Assembly: GCF_030732095.1 (NCBI RefSeq)
Contig: NZ_JAVAMQ010000022.1
Coordinates: 1-43,971, forward strand
Direction of reading: 5' to 3'
Origin: Paracoccus spongiarum
GTDB lineage: Bacteria; Pseudomonadota; Alphaproteobacteria; Rhodobacterales; Rhodobacteraceae
DNA: 43,971 nucleotides
Made by a program: the position numbers and the translations under genes. The notes under the pieces were generated by a model. It searched no databases, was not told where the DNA came from, and worked only from the letters and a program-made list of their open reading frames with translations. This document shows positions 27,786-38,864 of this stretch, in pieces (position 1 is the stretch's first letter; every line of letters starts with the position of its first letter).

Positions 27786-28865
27786 CTAGCCGCGCGGAAA
27801 GACGAAGACCCGGTCGCGCCGCAGCATCAGCCACATCGGCGTGCCCGCGGGCGGCAGGAACACCCCCGGCACCGTCGCGCTCAGGCCGATGGCGCCCGGA
27901 TCGGTCGCGAATTCGACCAGCGATTCGCGGCCCAGGTACCGTGCCCGGACGACCCGCGCGAGGGCCGCAGTGCCGTTCTCGGTCGTCGGCGCGGGTCCCT
28001 GCCCTGCGCGGTCAAAGTCGATCCGCAGATGCTGGGGGCGAATGACGATCTCGACCTCGCTGCCATCGGGGAGGCCGGGGGTCAGGAATTCCCCGAACGG
28101 CGTGTCGGTCAGCGCGCCGCGGACCCGCCCGGTCAGCACGTTGATGTCGCTGAAGAACGCGGCGGCCTGCCGGTCCACCGGCGCATTGTAGAGGTTGTAG
28201 GGCGCGCCCTGCTGGACAATGCGACCAGCGCGCATCAGCAGGATCTGGTCGGCCATGCGCATCGCCTCGACCGGCTCATGCGTCACCAGAAGGACCGCCG
28301 TGCCCTCGTCCTTCAGCAGGGACAACGTGTCGTCACGGATGCCGTCGCGCAGCCGTTCGTCCAGCCCGCTGAACGGTTCGTCCATCAGCAGAACCCTCGG
28401 CCGTGGCGCCAGGGCGCGGGCCAGCGCGATGCGCTGCTGCTCGCCGCCGGACAATTCATGCGGAAAGCTGTCGCGATGCCGGCTCATCCGCACCCGGTCC
28501 AGCAGTTCGGCGACCCGGTCCCGGTGGGCGGCGTGACCGCCCGGCAGCCCGAAGGCCACGTTCTCGCTGACCGGAAGATGCGGGAACAGCGCGAAATCCT
28601 GAAACATCATGCCGATGGCGCGGCGCTCGGGGGGGATGCGGAATTGCGTGTCGCAGACCAGCCGGCCGTCGACATGGATGCTGCCGCTGTCCTGCATGTC
28701 CACCCCGGCCACGATCCGCAGGATGGTCGACTTGCCGCAGCCTGACGGGCCCAGCAGGCAGGCGACCTCGCCGGCCTCGATGCGGAAGGACACGTCATTG
28801 ACGACCCGCAGGCGGTCAAAGCTGCGGATCAGATGCCTGACCTCCAGTCGCGCGGGTGTGGTCAC
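27786..28865 (-). CDS. ABC transporter ATP-binding protein, FbpC-like
   Basis: This 359-residue ATPase has Walker A GPSGCGKSTILRI, signature LSGGEQQRIALARAL, Walker B VLLMDEPFSGLD and switch His LVTHEPVEAMR. A C-terminal TOBE-like domain follows (VEIVIRPQHLRIDFD). Sequence style and length are closest to ferric-iron (FbpC) or polyamine-type import ATPases. No permease or binding-protein gene is adjacent, so it must serve a transporter encoded elsewhere or be a leftover. The start MTTPARLEV follows the phosphatase gene on the same strand with a 36-nt gap. The substrate is unknown. Confidence 0.82.
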   Translation of the reverse strand: MTTPARLEVRHLIRSFDRLRVVNDVSFRIEAGEVACLLGPSGCGKSTILRIVAGVDMQDSGSIHVDGRLVCDTQFRIPPERRAIGMMFQDFALFPHLPVSENVAFGLPGGHAAHRDRVAELLDRVRMSRHRDSFPHELSGGEQQRIALARALAPRPRVLLMDEPFSGLDERLRDGIRDDTLSLLKDEGTAVLLVTHEPVEAMRMADQILLMRAGRIVQQGAPYNLYNAPVDRQAAAFFSDINVLTGRVRGALTDTPFGEFLTPGLPDGSEVEIVIRPQHLRIDFDRAGQGPAPTTENGTAALARVVRARYLGRESLVEFATDPGAIGLSATVPGVFLPPAGTPMWLMLRRDRVFVFPRG

Positions 28866-28901
28866 GTCTTGCCCGATGCTTTTGGTTTGGTTTTGCCTGC
28901 C

Positions 28902-29504
28902 CTAGCAGCCGGTCGGCAGGGCCGCAACCTCCTCGGCCGGCATCCAGCCGTGCAGGGGCGCGAGATCCGGCAGGCGCGCAGCCCAGACCGCCCCGCCCCC
29001 GGCGGGCTGGTCGTGCTGCCGCCCGGGTCGCAGGCCGGCCACCGCACACCAGATCAGGGTCCCGATTCCGCCATGCCCGACGATCAGCAGATCGCCTCGT
29101 CCCTGCGCCGCAACATGGCGCCGCAGGGCTCGCATGCCGCGGGCGGCGACGTCAGTCGCGGCTTCCCAGCCATCGGCGCGCGCCTCGGGACACGCAAAGA
29201 ACGCATCGGCCAGCGCCTCGTGACGCGGCATCGGAACGTAGCCGGTGGCACTTCGGTCGATCTCGTCCAGATCCGCGTCGATGACCGGGGTGATGCCGGA
29301 GGCCGCCCCCAGGATGGCAGCGGCCTCGCAGGCCTTCGTCTCGCTGCTGGTCAGGATGGCCGTCGTGTCACCAAGCCACGCCGAGCCGCACAGGGCCAGC
29401 ATCCGGCCGCGACCCGTCTCGGACAGGGACCAGCGCGGCACCGGGATTGCCGGATCGATCGTCACCTGCGGATGGCTGAGATAGCGCAGGACGCCGCCTG
29501 TCAC
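28902..29504 (-). CDS. histidine phosphatase superfamily protein with altered RHG motif
   Basis: This 200-residue protein has the fold of the phosphoglycerate-mutase/histidine phosphatase family. Near the N-terminus it reads LRYLSHPQVTIDP where the family has RHG. The phospho-acceptor His is kept (His11) but the preceding Arg is Ser and the following Gly is Pro. The second catalytic His is seen in LLIVGHGGIGTL. The SSERRAxxTA-like stretch reads SSETKACEAA, with Lys for Arg. I recall a conserved subfamily with SHP, so this need not be decay. The GTG start overlaps the SDR stop as GTGA; the longer in-frame reading lies inside the SDR gene and is rejected. The substrate is unknown. Confidence 0.75.
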   Translation of the reverse strand: MTGGVLRYLSHPQVTIDPAIPVPRWSLSETGRGRMLALCGSAWLGDTTAILTSSETKACEAAAILGAASGITPVIDADLDEIDRSATGYVPMPRHEALADAFFACPEARADGWEAATDVAARGMRALRRHVAAQGRGDLLIVGHGGIGTLIWCAVAGLRPGRQHDQPAGGGAVWAARLPDLAPLHGWMPAEEVAALPTGC

Positions 29505-30280
29505 ATCGTCACGTTCACGGCGCCGCCGTCCAGAAGGATGTTCTGCCCCACGATGAAGCGCGCCTGCTGGCTGCACAGGAATGCGCAGGTGGCGCCGAAA
29601 TCCTCGGCCGTTCCATAGATGCCGGCCGGGATTGCCGCCTGGCGCTGTCGCCGCGCGGCCTCGATGTCGATGCCCTGAGCGGCCGACACCGCCTTGTCGA
29701 GGCTGTCGGCGCGATCGGTGGCGTGGATGCCCGGCAGCAGGTTGTTGACGCAGACCCCGCGCCCTGCCACCTGCCGCGACATGCCGGCGACGAAGCCGGT
29801 AAGCCCGGTGCGGGCGGTGTTGGACAGCCCCAGCACCGGGATCGGGGACCGCACGGCCTGCGAGGTGATGTTGACGACGCGCCCCCAGCCCCGGCCCATC
29901 ATGGCGGGAACCAGCGCCTGCATCAGCGCAACCGCCGAAAGCAGGTTGGCGTCAAGCGCCCTGATGAAGTCGTCGCGGCTCCAGTCGGTCCAGCTTCCGG
30001 GCGGCGGGCCGCCGGCATTGTTCACCAGGATGTCGGCCTGCCCCAGCGCGTCCAGAACCCGGCGGCGGCCATCCTCGGTGGTGATGTCCGCGGCCACCGG
30101 CGTGACACTGACGCCGAACCGTCGGGCGATCTCCTCGGCGGTGCGGGTGATGTCAGCCTCGGTCCGGCTGTTGATCACCAGATCGACGCCGGCCTCGGCC
30201 AGCGCCTCGGCGCAGCCGCGCCCCAGCCCCCTCGATGCGGCGCAGACCAGCCCGCGCTTGCCCCTGATGCCCAGATCCAT
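29501..30280 (-). CDS. short-chain dehydrogenase/reductase (SDR) with atypical active site
   Basis: This Rossmann-fold protein of 259 residues is classed with SDRs. The cofactor loop is CAASRGLGRG, in place of TGxxxGxG. NNAG is present (ILVNNAGGPPPG). Ser140 in VVNITSQAV is where the catalytic Ser should be. Thirteen residues on, the catalytic Tyr is Ser153, and the catalytic Lys is Arg157, in LGLSNTARTGLTG. The usual YxxxK is therefore missing. Similar LSNxAR sequences occur in other SDRs as I remember them, suggesting a conserved non-classical group. The ATG follows GAGGAGGCTGCAGG. The stop overlaps the phosphatase start (GTGA). Confidence 0.82.
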   Translation of the reverse strand: MDLGIRGKRGLVCAASRGLGRGCAEALAEAGVDLVINSRTEADITRTAEEIARRFGVSVTPVAADITTEDGRRRVLDALGQADILVNNAGGPPPGSWTDWSRDDFIRALDANLLSAVALMQALVPAMMGRGWGRVVNITSQAVRSPIPVLGLSNTARTGLTGFVAGMSRQVAGRGVCVNNLLPGIHATDRADSLDKAVSAAQGIDIEAARRQRQAAIPAGIYGTAEDFGATCAFLCSQQARFIVGQNILLDGGAVNVTM

Positions 30281-30378
30281 CCTGCAGCCTCCTCGTTGCG
30301 TTGCCGACAGGAAAGGCGCGGCAGGACCGGATGTCAAACAGGCCCTTCGCCGGCCCGACCGCCGCGCGCCGCAGTCGA

Positions 30379-31062
30379 TCAGACCGTCGCGGCCTCGCGG
30401 ATCGCGCGAATGTTGTCGCCATAGACCGCGGGCTGCCCGACCGAGCCGCCGCGAAACACCGCCGAACCCGCCACCAGCACATCGGCGCCGGCCTTCGCGA
30501 CAAGCGGGGCGGTATTCGGGTCGATGCCGCCATCGACCTGGATATGGATCGGCCGGTCGCCGATCATCCCGCGCAGCCGGGCGACCTTGTCGATCTGGCT
30601 GTGGATGAACTTCTGCCCGCCGAAGCCGGGATTGACCGTCATCACCAGAACCATGTCGCACAGGTCGAGCAGGTAATCCACCGCCTCCAGCGGCGTGCCG
30701 GGGTTCAGGGCGATCCCGGCCTTCTTGCCGGTTGCGCGGATCGCCTGCAGCGTGCGGTGCGGATGCGGGCCGGCCTCGACATGGGCGGTAATCATGTCCG
30801 CGCCCGCCTCGGCATAGGCGTCGATATAGGCATCCACCGGCGCAATCATCAGATGCACGTCCATGAAGGTGGTGACATGCGGCCGGAACGCCTTCACGGC
30901 GGGCGGGCCGAAGGTCAGGTTGGGGACGAAATGCCCGTCCATCACATCGACATGCACCCAGTCAGCGCCCTGATCCTCGATGGCGCGGATCTCGCGCCCG
31001 AAATCGGCGAAATCGGCGGACAGGATCGAGGGCGCGATCCTGATCTTGCGGTCGAATGTCAT
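30379..31062 (-). CDS. rpe: ribulose-phosphate 3-epimerase
   Basis: This epimerase converts xylulose-5-phosphate to ribulose-5-phosphate, feeding phosphoribulokinase in the Calvin cycle (CbbE role). The 227-residue TIM barrel shows [51 protein letters not shown] and HIQVDGGID. These include the metal-binding His and Asp residues. It starts 16 nt after the cbbX stop and is the last clear Calvin-cycle gene of the operon. The upstream in-frame extension overlaps cbbX and is rejected. Confidence 0.95.
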   Translation of the reverse strand: MTFDRKIRIAPSILSADFADFGREIRAIEDQGADWVHVDVMDGHFVPNLTFGPPAVKAFRPHVTTFMDVHLMIAPVDAYIDAYAEAGADMITAHVEAGPHPHRTLQAIRATGKKAGIALNPGTPLEAVDYLLDLCDMVLVMTVNPGFGGQKFIHSQIDKVARLRGMIGDRPIHIQVDGGIDPNTAPLVAKAGADVLVAGSAVFRGGSVGQPAVYGDNIRAIREAATV

Positions 31063-31078
31063 GTCGAAACACCTCGCT

Positions 31079-32014
31079 TCACTCGGCGGCCTGGCTCGCC
31101 CCCGCCTGCCCCGTCGCACGGTCGACGTCAAGCCCGCCGCGGAACACCCGGCTGGAGCGCAGGTCGGCTTCGGTGATCGTGGACAAGGTGTCGGCGTCGA
31201 TGGGCCCGCGCGCCTCGTTGAACAGCCGGTTCGCCTGCCGCAACCGGGCCCGGTCCAGCGCGTTGCGGATCGAGCGCGCATTGGCGAAATGCGGCTGGCC
31301 GCGCCGCGCCGGAATATACTCCGACATCGCCCGCCGCGCCGCCTCGTCGAGGCGGTAGTTCTGCTGGTCCAGCATCCGTTCGGCGATCGTCAGCAATTCC
31401 GCATCGCCATAGTCCGGGAATTCGATGTGATGGGCAATGCGCGACCGGAAACCCGGATTGGAAGCAAAGAACCGGTCCATCCGGTCGGCATAACCGGCCA
31501 GGATCACCACCAGATCGTCCCGGTTGTTCTCCATCACCTGCAACAGGATCTCGATCGCCTCCTGCCCGTAATCGCGCTCGTTCTCGGGGCGGTAGAGATA
31601 ATAGGCCTCGTCGATGAACAGCGCGCCGCCCATCGCCTTCTTCAGCACCTCCTTGGTCTTGGGCGCGGTGTGGCCAATATACTGGCCGACCAGATCGTCG
31701 CGTGTCACCGTCACCAGATGGCCCTTGCGCACATAACCAAGCCGGTGCAGCAGGTCGGCCATCTTCAGCGCCACGGTCGTCTTGCCGGTCCCGGGATTGC
31801 CGGTGAAGGACATGTGCAGGGTCGGCGCACCGGTCGCCAGCCCCATCCGCCTCCGGGCCTGGTCCACCAGCAAAAGCGCCGCCGTCTCGCGGATCCGCGA
31901 TTTCACCGGCGCCAGCCCGATCAGGGTGCGGTCCAGTTCCTCCAGCACCTCGCGAACGCCGCTGTCCTCGAAGGCGGCGGCCAGATCGACATGGGTCGGG
32001 CGGGGCTCTTCCAT
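31079..32014 (-). CDS. cbbX: red-type RuBisCO activase CbbX (AAA+)
   Basis: CbbX is the hexameric AAA+ motor that releases inhibitory sugar phosphates from red-type RuBisCO by pulling on the large-subunit C-terminus. The 311-residue protein has Walker [17 protein letters not shown], pore loop [10 protein letters not shown], Walker [14 protein letters not shown] and sensor/arginine-finger region [12 protein letters not shown]. The ATG follows an excellent ribosome-binding site (GAGGAGGTGACC). It lies 138 nt downstream of cbbS, a gap that contains copy B of the 41-bp repeat. Confidence 0.97.
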   Translation of the reverse strand: MEEPRPTHVDLAAAFEDSGVREVLEELDRTLIGLAPVKSRIRETAALLLVDQARRRMGLATGAPTLHMSFTGNPGTGKTTVALKMADLLHRLGYVRKGHLVTVTRDDLVGQYIGHTAPKTKEVLKKAMGGALFIDEAYYLYRPENERDYGQEAIEILLQVMENNRDDLVVILAGYADRMDRFFASNPGFRSRIAHHIEFPDYGDAELLTIAERMLDQQNYRLDEAARRAMSEYIPARRGQPHFANARSIRNALDRARLRQANRLFNEARGPIDADTLSTITEADLRSSRVFRGGLDVDRATGQAGASQAAE

Positions 32015-32059
32015 GGTCACCTCCTCGCAGGGGGCAATGCCGCCCGCTTGCCTTGGCGA

Positions 32060-32100
32060 AAATATCCTCGGGGGGTCCGGGGGGCGAAGCGCCCCCGGCC
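32060..32100 (-). repeat. 41-bp dispersed repeat, copy B (cbbS-cbbX intergenic)
   Basis: Identical over 41 nt to 25882-25922, in the same orientation relative to the surrounding genes. Located between the RuBisCO small-subunit gene and its activase gene. The hairpin and following C-run could slow or stop polymerase, or protect the upstream mRNA end, so that RuBisCO subunits are made in excess over CbbX. Confidence 0.85.
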
Positions 32101-32151
32101 TTCCGCCGTCGCGCGGGCGGCGCGGCGGCGACAGCCCACCGCGCAACGGGC

Positions 32152-32571
32152 TCACGCGTAGCGCGCCCCCTCGGGTTCGCGCATCGCATAGCTTTCGATG
32201 GTATAGCGGACCAAGCGGCCCTCGCCTTCCTGCCGCACCACGCGGAAGCCCGGCTCGTCGGCGGGGCGGTTGACGATGAAGCTCATCCGGATCGATTCCC
32301 AGCCCGGCGAGGAGTCGAAGGCGATGACGCGGATATACGTGCCGCCATGTTCCTTGCGGCACTCGTTGACTTCGAAAACCACCGCGGCGGCATCCGGGTT
32401 GTCGAACATCGGATGGCCCCACATTTCCCAGTAGGTGTTCCGGGGATGCGGATCGTCGGTGTATTCGACCGACACCGCCCAGCCATTGTCGATGGCATAC
32501 TGGGCCTGCACGCGGATGTCGTCATCGGTCAGGTCGGGCAGAAAGCTGAATTGTCCCTGGCGCAGTTTCAT
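32152..32571 (-). CDS. cbbS: RuBisCO small subunit, red-type
   Basis: The small subunit caps the L8 core of form I RuBisCO. It has 139 residues. The start [19 protein letters not shown] and the core [20 protein letters not shown] and GHPMFD are typical of the proteobacterial red-type group. The C-terminal extension ([20 protein letters not shown] and on to the end) forms the hairpin that distinguishes red-type from green-type small subunits. It follows cbbL by 11 nt. The frame is open far upstream over cbbL, but the start is fixed by the family and by GGAGAGACGCC. Confidence 0.97.
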   Translation of the reverse strand: MKLRQGQFSFLPDLTDDDIRVQAQYAIDNGWAVSVEYTDDPHPRNTYWEMWGHPMFDNPDAAAVVFEVNECRKEHGGTYIRVIAFDSSPGWESIRMSFIVNRPADEPGFRVVRQEGEGRLVRYTIESYAMREPEGARYA

Positions 32572-32582
32572 GGCGTCTCTCC

Positions 32583-35139
<2,557 letters not shown>

Positions 35140-35153
35140 GGGTCTCCTCCCGT

Positions 35154-36026
35154 TCAGGCGCGTTTCGATTCGGCGATCAGCCGCAGGATCATCGGCGTCA
35201 GGATCAGCTGCATGGCCAGGTCCATCTTCGGCCCCGGAATGACGATCGAGTTCGCGCGGCTCATCCAGGACCTCTGGATCATCGAGGTGAGGTAGGGAAA
35301 GTCGATGCCGCGCGGGTTGCGAAAGCGGATCACGACCAGGCTTTCATCGGCCGTCGGGATCCAGCGGGCGATGAAGGGGTTCGAGGTGTCGACCACCGGC
35401 ACCCGCTGGAAGTTGATGTCGGTCTGGGTGAATTGCGGGCAGATGCAATGCACATAGGCGTGCATCCGGCGCAGGATCACATCGGTGACCGCCTCGGTGG
35501 TGTAGCCGCGGCTGGCCTTGTCGCGGTGGATCTTCTGGATCCATTCCAGATTGACCACCGGTACCACGCCGATCTTCAGGTCCGCCAGTGCGGCGAGGTT
35601 GACCTGCTGATTGGCGACCGCGCCGTGCAGTCCCTCGTAGAACAGCAGGTCGCTGCCATCCTCGAAGGGCGCCCAGCCGGTGAAGGTGCCGGGCGCCGCG
35701 CCATAGCGTTCGGCCTCGGCGTCGTCATGGACGTAATGCCGGGTCTCGCCGGTGCCGGTCTCGCCATAGGTGCGAAAGATGCTTTCCAGCCGTTCCAGTT
35801 CATTCGCCTCATAGCTGAAATGGCTGAAGGTGGCGTCGCCCTCGGCCAGCCGCTGCGCCAGTTCGGCCTTCATCGCGGCGCGGTCGTAACGGTGAAAGGC
35901 GTCACCCTCGATGCTGACGGCCTTGATGCCCTCGCGGCGGAAGATCTGGTCGAAGGTCGCCTTGACCGTCGTGGTGCCGGCGCCAGACGAGCCGGTGACC
36001 GAGATGATGGGATGCTTCTTGCTCAT
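35154..36026 (-). CDS. cbbP: phosphoribulokinase
   Basis: Phosphoribulokinase phosphorylates ribulose-5-phosphate to the RuBisCO substrate. The 290-residue length is that of the bacterial class I, octameric, NADH-activated form. The P-loop is [16 protein letters not shown]. Others seen are [18 protein letters not shown], then [18 protein letters not shown] and [15 protein letters not shown]. The ATG follows GAGGATGAC. It begins 7 nt after the fbp stop. Confidence 0.97.
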   Translation of the reverse strand: MSKKHPIISVTGSSGAGTTTVKATFDQIFRREGIKAVSIEGDAFHRYDRAAMKAELAQRLAEGDATFSHFSYEANELERLESIFRTYGETGTGETRHYVHDDAEAERYGAAPGTFTGWAPFEDGSDLLFYEGLHGAVANQQVNLAALADLKIGVVPVVNLEWIQKIHRDKASRGYTTEAVTDVILRRMHAYVHCICPQFTQTDINFQRVPVVDTSNPFIARWIPTADESLVVIRFRNPRGIDFPYLTSMIQRSWMSRANSIVIPGPKMDLAMQLILTPMILRLIAESKRA

Positions 36027-36033
36027 GTCATCC

Positions 36034-37029
36034 TCAGGCGCGAAACAGGCCGCGATTGCCGAACAGTGCCGAGACCTCGGATTCGGGCAGATCGTGGTAG
36101 GTGGCGACGCGGTCGACCTTCTCGGCCGAGCCGAAGACAAGGGGCGTGCGTCCGTGCAGGCTGGCGATGCGGCGATCCAGGATCGACAGCGCGCCGTCGC
36201 TGGCCCGGCCGCCGGCCTGTTCGATCAGCAGGGCGATCGGGGCGCATTCATGCAGCATCCGCAGCCGGCCCTCTTCGTGTCCGGGCCGTGCATCCGCCGG
36301 ATAGAGAAAGATCCCGCCCCGCATCAGGATGCGATGCGCCTCGGCAACGAGGCTGGCGATCCAGCGCATGGTGAAGTTCTGTGCCCGCGGCCCCTCGGTG
36401 CCGGCGACGCAATCGTCGATATAGGCCCGGATCGGGCGCGGCCAGTGGCGATAGTTCGAGGCGTCGATGGCGAACTCGAACGAACAGTCCGGCATGGTGA
36501 GGCGCGGATCGATCAGATCGAAGCAGTCGGTGTCGGGATTGAGGCCATAGGCCTGAACCCCGTCGCCAAAGCTGACCATCAGCCAGCAGCGTGGCCCGTA
36601 GATGATGTAGCCGCCGCCAATCATCTCGCGTGCCGGTCGCAGGAAGCTTGCGGCCGCATCGGCTTCGGCCGGAAAGATCGCGAAGATCGTGCCGATGGCC
36701 ACATTGGTGTCGATGTTCGATGAGCCGTCCAGCGGGTCCAGCGCCAGCGCGTATCGCCCGTCCGTCTGAATCGCCATCGGCTGCTGCTTGTCCTCGGTGG
36801 CGAACCAGCGCAGGCCGGCGTCCCGCAATGCATCGCGAAACAGCGCCTCTGCATGACGGTAAAGCCGGTCATGGCTGTCGGCACCCCCGTCCAGCCCGGC
36901 CGCGTCGCCGATGCCCGCTCCGCCGCGACGGATCGCCGTCGCCAGCGCCGCCGCCCCGCGGGCGATGGCCCGCATCAGCGGTTGCAGCTCTGCGGAAAAA
37001 TGCGTCGTGTCGATGCTTGGCGCGGTCAT
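36034..37029 (-). CDS. cbbF: class I fructose-1,6-bisphosphatase
   Basis: This enzyme dephosphorylates fructose-1,6-bisphosphate (and probably sedoheptulose-1,7-bisphosphate) in the Calvin cycle. From the chosen ATG it has 331 residues, as for E. coli Fbp. The metal/phosphate motif is ALDPLDGSSNIDTNVAIG. The active-site motif GGIFLYPADAR and the distal ECAPIALLIEQAGG are typical. The start was chosen because GGGGAGGGGCCG precedes it; an ATG eight codons upstream has no such site. It is the first gene of the cbb operon, divergent from cbbR. Confidence 0.95.
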   Translation of the reverse strand: MTAPSIDTTHFSAELQPLMRAIARGAAALATAIRRGGAGIGDAAGLDGGADSHDRLYRHAEALFRDALRDAGLRWFATEDKQQPMAIQTDGRYALALDPLDGSSNIDTNVAIGTIFAIFPAEADAAASFLRPAREMIGGGYIIYGPRCWLMVSFGDGVQAYGLNPDTDCFDLIDPRLTMPDCSFEFAIDASNYRHWPRPIRAYIDDCVAGTEGPRAQNFTMRWIASLVAEAHRILMRGGIFLYPADARPGHEEGRLRMLHECAPIALLIEQAGGRASDGALSILDRRIASLHGRTPLVFGSAEKVDRVATYHDLPESEVSALFGNRGLFRA

Positions 37030-37067
37030 CGGCCCCTCCCCAGGCGTCAACACGGCATGGGACTAGC

Positions 37068-37112
37068 TTGACAGGCGTGAACGTTCCGGAAAATTTAATA
37101 AACGGGAATTTT
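37068..37112. promoter_or_regulatory. cbbR-cbbF divergent control region with candidate CbbR site
   Basis: The 101-bp gap holds an AT-rich inverted repeat, AAAATT (37090-37095) and AATTTT (37107-37112). Overlapping it is a T-N11-A pattern (37095 to 37107), the LysR-family core. A perfect TTGACA at 37068 on the plus strand could serve cbbR, placing the repeat over its -10 region (autorepression). The same site is about 60-80 nt upstream of cbbF, suitable for activation. Confidence 0.5.
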
Positions 37113-37130
37113 GCTTCAGGAACGCTGAAG

Positions 37131-38051
37131 ATGCGGATGGATGCGATCACACTGCGGCAGCTGCGCAGCCTGCGCGCCGTGGCCGAGACGGGCAGCCTGA
37201 CGGCGGCCGCGGCGGCGCTTGGCCTGACGCCGCCCGCGATCCACAGCCAGCTGCGCGGACTCGAGGATCTGGCCGGCTGCACCCTGGTCGAGCGTGGCGA
37301 GCATGGCGCCTTCGGGCCGACTGCCGAGGGGCGCGCGATGCTGATGGCCGAGGCCGAGATCGCCACCGCCCTGTCGCGTGCGGGCCGCGAGATCGAGGCG
37401 CTGCGACTGGGCCGCAGTGGCACCGTCGTCCTGGGGGTCGTCTCGACCGGCAAGTATTTCGCGCCCTTCCTTGTCGCGCAGCTGCTGCGTCTGCTGCCCG
37501 ATGTCGAGGTGACGCTGCGGATCGGCAACCGCGACGCGATCATCGCGGCGCTGGCCGGAAACGAGCTGGACCTGGCGATCATGGGGCGTCCGCCGCGCGA
37601 GCCGGCGGTCCTTGCCGATCCGATCGGCCCGCACCCCCACATCATCATCGCCGCTCCTGACCATCCGCTGGCACGGCAGGACCCGGTGCTGCCCGGCGAT
37701 TTGCTGGCGGAAACCTTCCTGTCGCGCGAGGAGGGGTCGGGCACGCGCATCCTGATGACGCGGCTTCTGGACCGGCTGGGCGAGGGCACGCCGTGGCGCG
37801 CCGTCGAGATGGGCACCAACGAGACCATCAAGCAGGCGGTCATCGCCGGGCTGGGAATCGCGCTGATCTCGCAGCATACGGTGACCGAGGAACTGCGCGC
37901 CGGCCGGCTGGTGGCATTGCAGGCGATCGGCCTGCCGATCCAGCGGAGCTGGTATCTGCTGCGCCGGTCCGACCGGCGCCTGTCGCCGGCGACCGGACGC
38001 GTCCAGCACGAGATCGTCCAGTTGCGCGGCAGCTTCCTGCCCGTGATCTGA
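37131..38051 (+). CDS. cbbR: LysR-type regulator CbbR
   Basis: CbbR activates the Calvin-cycle operon in response to metabolites. The 306-residue protein has an N-terminal helix-turn-helix (LRSLRAVAETGSLTAAAAAL, then GLTPPAIHSQLRGLE) and a substrate-binding domain (GVVSTGKYFAPFL, EEGSGTRILMTRLL, ETIKQAVIAGLGIALISQH). The VVSTGKYFAP segment is characteristic of CbbR. The start is ATG at 37131 or two codons later at 37137; AGGAA lies upstream. Divergence from cbbF supports the call. Confidence 0.93.
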   Translation: MRMDAITLRQLRSLRAVAETGSLTAAAAALGLTPPAIHSQLRGLEDLAGCTLVERGEHGAFGPTAEGRAMLMAEAEIATALSRAGREIEALRLGRSGTVVLGVVSTGKYFAPFLVAQLLRLLPDVEVTLRIGNRDAIIAALAGNELDLAIMGRPPREPAVLADPIGPHPHIIIAAPDHPLARQDPVLPGDLLAETFLSREEGSGTRILMTRLLDRLGEGTPWRAVEMGTNETIKQAVIAGLGIALISQHTVTEELRAGRLVALQAIGLPIQRSWYLLRRSDRRLSPATGRVQHEIVQLRGSFLPVI

Positions 38052-38193
38052 TGGCCGGCGCAGGCCGTCCGCACCATTCCCCGGCGCGCCTGTCCGCAGG
38101 ACGGGCCACCACGTGACGCGGAACCGGCGCCCCCCCCCCAGTGCCGCCCCGTCCTGCACCGCCGCGATGGGGCCGGCCTCGGCCTGCCCCGGC

Positions 38194-38853
38194 TCAGCCG
38201 GGTTCGCGCAGCGCGCTGACCTCGCTGGCCGGAGCCGAACTGCCACCCTCGAAGATCAGCTCGATGCCATTGCTGCCAGTGGCAGCCTCGATGATCCGGG
38301 CATAGACGCCGACCTCGTCCTCGGCGATCACCTCACCGTTGCGACTGCTTTCGATGACGAAGGAATACTGCCCGTCCGGCAGCTTGGTGCCGGTGTCGTC
38401 GCGCCCGAACCAGTCGATCTGGCCGGCGCCGGGGCCGATCTCCTCGCGCGATATCTCGCGCCCGGCCGCATTGCGCGCGACCAGCACCACGCTGTCGGCC
38501 GCCGGTTCCGGGCGGACATCCAGCGTCAGGGCCGTGTCGCCGAACCACACCGGCTCTGTTGTGCGACCCTCCTTGCCGATCCAGTCCGCCATCTGTCCCA
38601 GCCCGCCACCGCCAAGCTGCGCGATCATCTGGTTCAGCAGCTTGTTGGTCTGGGCTTGCTGCTCAACCCCCGAGAAGGTGGCCAGCTGCACCGCGAATTC
38701 GGTGCCTTCCATGGGGTTCAGCGGATCCTGGTTCTTCAGCTGTGCGGTCAGCATCTTCAGGAAGGTGTTGAAATCGGCATTGCTGCCGGCCGTCGCCGTT
38801 GCGGTGGTCGCGGCGGCGGTGGTTGCGGCAGAACTGCCAAGCGCGGGAATCAT
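38194..38853 (-). CDS. flgD: flagellar hook capping protein FlgD
   Basis: FlgD is the scaffold that caps the growing hook. It has 219 residues from ATG at 38853. The conserved FlgD N-terminal region is clear (FNTFLKMLTAQLKNQDPLNP, then MEGTEFAVQLATFSGVEQQ and TNKLLNQMI). The C-terminal half has the FlgD Ig-like/TUDOR pattern (WFGRDDTGTKLPDGQYSF). The start was chosen after AAGGAGCGAAG; an upstream GTG overlaps this site. It follows fliK with an 11-nt gap. Confidence 0.95.
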   Translation of the reverse strand: MIPALGSSAATTAAATTATATAGSNADFNTFLKMLTAQLKNQDPLNPMEGTEFAVQLATFSGVEQQAQTNKLLNQMIAQLGGGGLGQMADWIGKEGRTTEPVWFGDTALTLDVRPEPAADSVVLVARNAAGREISREEIGPGAGQIDWFGRDDTGTKLPDGQYSFVIESSRNGEVIAEDEVGVYARIIEAATGSNGIELIFEGGSSAPASEVSALREPG

Positions 38854-38864
38854 CTTCGCTCCTT

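Noticed and set aside
28902..29576. Longer histidine phosphatase starting at 29576
   Set aside because: The extra 24 residues lie inside the SDR gene and lack family similarity; the GTG overlapping the SDR stop is the better start.
38130..38139. Run of ten C residues as a phase-variation tract
   Set aside because: It lies between cbbR and flgD stops, outside any coding region or promoter seen, so length changes would have no clear effect.
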